Source: Phaeosaccion multiseriatum
Lineage: Eukaryota > Ochrophyta, other classes
DNA length: 64,000 nucleotides
Direction of reading: 5' to 3'
NCBI GenBank assembly: GCA_965112735.1
Contig: OZ218963.1
Coordinates: 2,232,001-2,296,000 of the forward strand
Shown here: positions 58,414-64,000 of the stretch, one piece after another
Numbering within the stretch: the first letter of the stretch is position 1
How the letters are laid out: each line of letters opens with the position of its first letter
Notes under the pieces: model-generated
The model's database searches: none
The model's input: the letters and a program-made list of their open reading frames with translations, nothing else
What the model was told of the DNA's origin: nothing
Made by a program: the position numbers and the translations under genes

Positions 58414-61400
58414 GTGATACGGGGAAAGAGGGGGAGGACGTCAGCATGCTCAAGCGACGGCAACCGCAAGAGTTGCCAGAGCTGGAGGAGTTGCAGGACC
58501 AAGTGCCCGTTTATCAATTTCCTCTGTGCCTAGATACGGATTTGCGCATCGAATCGGATGACGTGGAGTTTCTCCAACGTGTGGTGGTGGTGACTGGCCT
58601 TGCACAACGTGACACAAGCTTCCTGGAGACAACTTTTCGAGAGGGGCTGCGCCTGTCGTGTGCTCAAGATTTGAGCCGGAAGATCAACCGGGATAGTTAC
58701 AACATGGTGGTTCGGCTTCTCGTGGCGGGGGCCTGGTTGTCGGAAGACGAGAAGCGGCTTGTTTCCTTTGCTCTGGGAAACGTTTTTATGGCCTTGGACA
58801 GAGAGGGTGAGTGTGTGTGCGTATGGGTCCGAGCTGAGTCACTTCGCTTCCGCACTTGCTTTCTCACCTCGTTCTTTATGCTCATCACGGCACCGCACGC
58901 GCTACCTACAGCATCTTTTGCCTTGGGTAGTGCTGCATTGGTTCGATCATTTGGAATTATGTATGCTGCGCCCCCACCCCAGCCCGCCACAGCTTGGTCC
59001 ACTCCACCCCCGTCTTTCTTTGCCCCTGTCTGCTGATGCTCTCTCTCTCTCTTGCGCTCAGGCCATGGCATGGTAGCGGCTCGGGACCTCATCTGTGGGC
59101 TTTCCTTCTTCTGCAGCGGAAACAAGAGCTCCAAGCTATCGGTAAGTACCCGTAGCCTTCCCCCCTGCTCACTCTCCTCCACCTTCTTTGCTTTTCGTAC
59201 AACACTCTGACCTTTTCGTGAAAAACCTTGTATTCATTTTGCACCCCTAAACCTGCTTCCTCCTCCTCCTGCTCCTCCTCCCACCCCCTTCTTTGCTTCC
59301 CTCGTTTGTCCCTATATAACATGACAGTTCTGCTTCCAGCTGTTCGAGGCCACAAACCCTGACCCTTCCCAGGGCGCCGAGGGCTGCATCTCCCGCGCGG
59401 GGGTGAAAACCTTCATTACAGACCTCCTCGCCTCGGTGTGCTGCTGTCTCGGTAAGAAGGAAAGACGACGGATAGGCACTGGGTATCTTATCCCGCTCCT
59501 CCATCTCTTTGTCTCCCTCTCTCTCTCCTCCATCGCTTTGTCTCCCTCCCTCTCTTGTTTCTCTCCTCTTTGTATCAACCCCTCCCCCACCGCCCCCCCG
59601 TAACGTAACACCGATCCAAATGGCGTACTTTGACGAGTTATACCCGAAACACCACTTACCCCCCTACTTCCCTCTCTACAATCCGCGCCTCAAGGCCAAA
59701 TGCTCGGCATGGACCCCGAGGCCATGGGGATTGTTGTGGAGGACAGCGCGGATGTGGTCCAATACGCCATCTTCTTTGACAGTAACAGCCGCTCCTACGG
59801 ACAACCCGGCTTGAGCTTTGAGGGATTCGGAACTTGGTGAGTGAGGGGTAGGTTAGCTTGGGTGGTGTGGTTTGCAAGCTAACCTACCACATCCCCCAAG
59901 CTAACCCACCACACCCCCCAAACTAACATACCACAAACCCCAAGCTAACCTACCATAAACCCCAAGCTAACCTATTACCCCCCCCAAGCTAACCTACCAC
60001 AATCCCCTACCACAATCCCGGGTTTGTGGTGGGTTAGCTTGGGGTTTGTGGTAGGTTAGCTTGGGGGGTGTGGTGGGTTAGCTTGGGGGGTGTGGCAGGT
60101 TAGCTTGGGGGGTGTGGTAGCTTAGCTTGTGGTTTGTGGTAGGTTAGCTTGGGGGGGGTGGTGGGTTAGCTTGGGGAGTGTTTGTCTTGTGGTGGTAGGT
60201 TAGCTTGGGGTTTGTGGTAGGTTAGCTTGGGGGGTGTGGTGGGTTAGCTTGGGGAGTGTTTGTCTTGTGGTGGTAGGTTAGCTTGGGGGGTGTGGTAGGT
60301 TAGCTGGGGGGGTGTGGTGGGTTAGCTTGGGGGGTGTGGTAGGTTAGCTTGGGCTTTGTGGTAGGTTAGCTTGGGGGGTGTGATGGGTTAGCTTGGGGGG
60401 TGTGGTAGGTTAGCTTGGGGGTTGTGGTAGGTTAGCTTGGGCGATGTGGTAGCTTAGCTTAGGGGGTGTGGTAGGTTAGCTTGGGGTTTGTGGTAGGTTA
60501 GCTTGGGGCTTGTGGTAGGTTAGCTTGGGGGGTGTGGTAGGTAAGCTTGGGGGGTGTGGTATGGGTGTGCTTTCTGGACACGCCCCCCACCCCCTCCTCC
60601 TCCCCGCTGCATGAATGAATATGCGGACGAGTGTGGTTCAGTTTGGGCGCCTCTGCCTCTGACGTTGTGTCTCTTGGCGAGGGCCGGCCAAGAAAATCTC
60701 TGTCCTACTGTCTGTCTTTCCATCCATCCATGTATCCACGTACCTATCCACCTGTCCATTCCCTGACCAGGTACAATGAGGGGGGCTTTGAGGTGGCGAG
60801 CTGGTTGGAGCTTCTTGATCTCTCCAAGTTCTTACCAGGAGTGACGAGAGGCGATGACGATGCCGCAGCGATGGAGCGACTCTTGGGCGGGCAAGCGAAA
60901 GGAGCGGATGGAGGCGGTGAGGAGGAGGAGGAGGAGGAGGACGAACGGCAGCAAAACCACACCGCTCCACGGTTTTGCTTTCAGGTACAGACAGACTCTA
61001 CTGCTCTTCGCTTTGCCCTTCCCTCCCCATTCCCGTCCAGCTGTGGTTCTTCACTTCAACGAAGGGGCTAAGCAAGACATTTTCCCTTCTTCCTACAAAT
61101 GATGACGAGAGAGAGAACAGATATCGGCGTGGTGGGGGTTGGTGAGGCGGCGATGAGAAGGACGAGGCTTTGGCAAAATAAAACACCCCCCTGCCCCCCC
61201 CTCCCGCCACGCAGGTTTCTGAGTCCACTCGGCCTGTCTTCCTCACAATCGAGGAGGAAGACGTGCAGGCAGTGCAAAAGTTGACAGCATCGGCGGCACT
61301 TCGCGATCGCAGCCCCCGACAGCTCTGTAACGCTCTGATCAGGTGCGCGACCGATGGACTCCTCGACAAGGTATGTTCGTGATGGCAGCAGACGGATGGC

Positions 61401-62520
61401 AGCAGACGGGGGGGGGATAGAGAGACGGAAGCTGATTAGGGAGGGGAGGATTGCGTAAGGTGTCCTTCCTGTCTGATATTCGCTTTTTCACATCTCTCTC
61501 CGGCTTTGATCTGTTCTGATGCAATGTTCTATTCTGTGTAGCCCTTACGCTCGCGGCCACCTTCACTTCCACCTCCTCACGCCTTGCTGCGTGTTTTGTT
61601 TGCTCTTCTCCTCTGTCTGCCCCGTCGCCTTCCTTTCCCTCTCCTCCCCCCAAGACGGCCTTTGATCGAGTGGTAGGCTCGATGGAGAACGAGTTGGGAA
61701 GCACCGCATCGCAGAGGAAGAGCTTCACCATCATGTTGACCTCAATCTTCTTCGCCTTTGACCGGGATGAGAGCATGACGGTGGACGTGAGCGAGCTCGC
61801 CGCCGGATTCAGTAAGTAGTATGAATTAATGAAAAGGGGGCAGGGGGCTGGTCATTGACTTGCTTTTCACTTCGCCTCACCCCCCACAAAGAACCAGTCA
61901 CGCAATTTTTCCCCTTGCTCCATCCCCGGTGCATTCCCATCTGTCTATAGCCCCATGTCTCCGCCCATATATATATGTATGTATGTAAGGGTTAGTATAT
62001 ATATAAATTTATACCTCGTTTGTTTTTACCCCCATAACAATGGCAGGAGGTCGCTTTTCTTCCCAACCTCTGGTGCGCTGAAAGTGTATATACTCTCACA
62101 GACTCGCCCTTGCTCTTGCCCGTGCTCTTGCCCTTGTCCTGCTCACTCACCGAACACACAACAGGTGTGCTGTGCGCCGGCAGCAAGTCTGCAAAGCTGG
62201 CCTTCGCTTTTGACCTCCTCGACGACGACGGCGATGGCATGCTCACCAGGAGAGGGCTGTGGCGCTTCATTCGCTCCTTTCTGACGGTACTCATGGCTCT
62301 CTCTTTCGCCTCCAGCGACCTCACCGCTGGTCAGCTCACGCGAGCTGTGGACGACGGGGCCGTGTGGACTAGTTCAAGAGTATTCGCCGAGACGGACACG
62401 TTGTTGGTGGCCAACAAGATTAGCTTCGAAGAGTTTGCCTCCTGGTACACCAACGTTGGCTACGAGAGCAGCGCTTGGATCGAGCTCCTTTCCATTCCCA
62501 AGTGGGGCGGTACCTTCTAA
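54960..62520 (+). CDS. Large protein of four tandem EF-hand-like modules (undescribed architecture)
   Basis: Fifteen exons: 54960-55139, 55207-55290, 55452-55577, 55761-55860, 56189-56302, 56440-56741, 57023-57430, 57717-58806, 59062-59141, 59328-59451, 59695-59836, 60771-60984, 61215-61370, 61655-61811, 62165-62520. Phases match throughout, giving 1,210 residues. The same ~200-residue module recurs four times: a segment like GLSILCAGSKSAKLAFAFD, a helix like LWRLLRSILSILMGL, then a closing signature (DWYNNGGYDLIPWLELLDLRKW shape) at ~56500, ~58250, ~60790 and ~62450. Module 4 retains an acidic EF-hand loop (DLLDDDGDGMLTRRG) and module 2 has FDKDTSNRVDPLE. In modules 1 and 3 the calcium ligands are largely lost. 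Acidic linkers (including poly-Asp at ~58369-58415) separate modules. No TM segment or signal peptide is seen. A calcium-sensor or scaffold role is inferred; I know no named family with this layout. Confidence 0.85.
58363..58418. repeat. GAT repeat encoding poly-Asp
   Basis: About 16 GAT/GAC triplets in exon 8 of the EF-hand-like gene, coding for an Asp run between modules 2 and 3. Confidence 0.85.
59843..60565. repeat. Minisatellite (unit ~22 bp, GGTTAGCTTGGGGGGTGTGGTA) with an internal inversion
   Basis: The array fills most of intron 11 (59837-60770) of the EF-hand-like gene. One sense unit (59847-59860) is followed by a block in the opposite orientation (59875 to ~60008, units ending CAAGCTAACCTACCACA). 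More than 20 units in the sense orientation then run to ~60565. Variants alternate GGGGGGTGTGG, GGGTTTGTGG and a longer GGGGAGTGTTTGTCTTGTGG unit. The arms 59847-59860 and 59875-59888 form a perfect 14-bp stem. Confidence 0.95.
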
Positions 62521-63052
62521 ATCAATACACCTGTGAGCTACGATCTCTTTCTCACTCTCCCGTTGTTGTCCTCCTCTGCCGTGGCCGGACGAGAGAGTGC
62601 GAAAGGGATGGGGATGGGGGAATAGGAGTTGCTACAGTAACGCTTTATTTGATTATGATACAAGGGTTTATCCATTACCAAAAATACAAGGGCTTTGTCT
62701 CACTCGCACCAGCTTACGCTGTCCACCTGTCTGCACTCTCTCTCTCTCTCAATCATGTCGACTCCGATGCAGGTAGTGACCAGACGGTAATTGCAAGGTG
62801 AGGACGCAATCAAAAAAGCATAATCACCGCCATTTCTACTCTACTCCTGACCTCCCACAGGCATAACCGATGTACAAAAATGATGGGAGCTGATGATGCT
62901 GCGCAGCGGCGACGGAACTGCTTCTCGTCCTGTCAGTCAGTCAGTCTGACCACACCACACGGCTCCCAGAGGAGAGCCTGCTGCCCACTTGCCGCTGCTT
63001 TTGCAAAGCTCGTTCGTTTGCGCTCAGTCCCCAACCAGTCCCCTCCCCTGCC
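62521..63052. other. Convergent 3' region, no gene seen
   Basis: This is the spacer between the EF-hand-like gene and the PP2C gene. AT-richer sequence at 62630-62690 and 62800-62830 fits 3' UTR ends. Nothing else is recognised. Confidence 0.5.
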
Positions 63053-64000
63053 TCAGCAGAAGAGAGCCACGAAGACAGTGATGTCGTCCGTGCTACCGGA
63101 GCGGATAGCCAAGCGCACGAGTTCATGCGCCACATTGACCTTGGCGGGGTTCTTGTGATAGGCTGCAATCTTCTTCCTGCAATACTGCACAATGTCGCTC
63201 TTGCTGCACACGTCCCACAGTCCGTCACTGGCAAAGACAACAAAGCCCTCCTCTGGTCTTTGCGACCTCCCCCGCACACTCACGTCCAGCCCCAGTCTAG
63301 ACTTGACCATTCGACTGCGCACGGAATCGTCCAAGGCATGGGGGCCGGGCGATGACCCTGCACCGCCACCGGAAATGGTTCTCCGCAATCCCCTTATGCT
63401 TCTAGATAGGGAGTCGCCCACGGAGTGTACCCGATGCATTTTTGATGATCTCTTCTTGGAGCTGGAGGAAGAGGTTGACGTATCGAGCAGCGGGTCGGTG
63501 GGCGGGGGCGGGGCAGGTAATCCCTTGGCCGACTCGTTCAAATCACTAGCATCAAGACCCTCCTCCTCCTCCTCCTCCTCCTCCTCCTCCTCCTCCCTGC
63601 CCATCGTGGCTCCCGACACGCTCAAGTCAAGTCCTGTGCCTACCATGACACCCGAGTCCACCGTGTGCTCGCTGCAGTCCCCAGCTGCAGCACCACTGCG
63701 GGGAGGGGGCGGTGGAAGCCAGAGTGATTTTGCTGCTGGCGCCGTGGTGGATGGTGCAACATGTGGGGACAATGATGCAGCTGTTGCTGTTTCTGCTGCT
63801 GTTCCTGCTGTTGTTTCTGCCGCGGTATCTGCTGCGGTATCTGCTGTTTCTGCTGCTGTTCTTGCTGAGGTATCAGCTGCGGAATCTGCTGGAGCATCTG
63901 CTGTTTCTGTTGCAGTAACTGCTGCGGTATCTGGCAGGGAGGGTAGCTTTGACGTCCCTTTCGAAGCCGATGCGTCCTTGTCCTGAATATCGAATCCCAC
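63053..64000 (-). CDS. PP2C-family (PPM) Ser/Thr phosphatase, C-terminal part (5' end outside window)
   Basis: The frame is open from the right edge to a TGA at 63053-63055 (about 315 residues); the first codon at the edge is GTG (Val), not a start, so the gene continues beyond 64000. The C-terminal ~75 residues carry late PP2C motifs: EEGFVVFASDGLWDVCSKSDIV (metal-binding Asp in the SDGLWD motif), then AHELVRLAIRSGSTDDITVFVALF, where the second Asp of TDD matches the DN/DD metal ligand. Upstream of this is a low-complexity insert of more than 200 residues: Ala/Thr/Glu/Asp repeats, a Glu run (63561-63597) and a Ser/Arg-rich segment (RSSKMHRVHSVGDSLSRSIR) that looks phosphorylatable. PP2C enzymes dephosphorylate Ser/Thr using two divalent metals. 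The rest of the catalytic core should lie outside the window. It converges on the EF-hand-like gene. Confidence 0.88.
   Translation of the reverse strand: MGFDIQDKDASASKGTSKLPSLPDTAAVTATETADAPADSAADTSARTAAETADTAADTAAETTAGTAAETATAASLSPHVAPSTTAPAAKSLWLPPPPPRSGAAAGDCSEHTVDSGVMVGTGLDLSVSGATMGREEEEEEEEEEEEGLDASDLNESAKGLPAPPPPTDPLLDTSTSSSSSKKRSSKMHRVHSVGDSLSRSIRGLRRTISGGGAGSSPGPHALDDSVRSRMVKSRLGLDVSVRGRSQRPEEGFVVFASDGLWDVCSKSDIVQYCRKKIAAYHKNPAKVNVAHELVRLAIRSGSTDDITVFVALFC
63561..63597. repeat. CTC/GAG trinucleotide repeat encoding poly-Glu in the PP2C insert
   Basis: About 12 CTC units on plus (GAG, Glu, on the coding strand). Confidence 0.85.

Noticed and set aside
59843-60565. CRISPR array
   Set aside because: Units abut with no unique spacers, reverse orientation within the array, and lie in a spliced intron of a eukaryotic gene; this is a minisatellite.

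Overview
The window is nuclear DNA of a eukaryote, most likely a stramenopile alga of the eustigmatophyte (Nannochloropsis-like) kind. The organism call is an inference. It rests on compact GC-rich genes, GT-AG introns of roughly 150-900 bases, genes on both strands in convergent and divergent pairs with short spacers, Gln/Ala/Gly-rich inserts, and one protein (48072-52251) whose N-terminus looks like a secondary-plastid bipartite leader (signal peptide ending in an A-F junction). No operon, Shine-Dalgarno or bacterial signal is seen. All exon joins below were derived by eye from GT/AG sites and reading-frame continuity.

Layout: (1) 1-1085 (+), 3' end of an ARM-like protein. (2) 1400-5298 (-), PLAA/Ufd3/Doa1 homologue (WD40-PFU-PUL), 7 exons, with a one-base homopolymer frameshift. 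(3) 5484-8647 (+), an FKBP-TPR-cyclophilin fusion (dual-family immunophilin), 8 exons. (4) 9124-12488 (-), a BAG6-like ubiquitin-domain protein with a chromo-barrel-like segment. (5) 12737-13897 (+), a single-exon hypothetical with a long Thr tract. (6) 14246-45887 (-), midasin (MDN1/REA1), a 31.6 kb gene of 19 exons encoding about 7,710 residues and filling half the window. (7) 46926-47606 (-), complex I subunit GRIM-19/NDUFA13. (8) 48072-52251 (+), a probably plastid-targeted HAD-like protein with degenerate catalytic motifs. (9) 52878-54764 (-), a bHLH transcription factor. (10) 54960-62520 (+), a 1,210-residue protein made of four copies of an EF-hand-like module. (11) 63053-64000 (-), C-terminal part of a PP2C phosphatase.

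Several genes share protein quality control or ribosome assembly: PLAA acts with Cdc48/p97, the immunophilin has an intact Hsp90/Hsp70-binding TPR clamp, the UBL protein resembles BAG6, and midasin is the dynein-like AAA motor that remodels pre-60S ribosomes. There is no evidence that they are co-regulated beyond divergent pairing.

The least ordinary items are: the fused immunophilin; the fourfold EF-hand-like protein; two near-identical ~150 bp elements in two midasin introns; a 14-base motif occurring four times in two coding genes and in two reading frames; a minisatellite that reverses orientation inside an intron; and a nested palindrome upstream of midasin.
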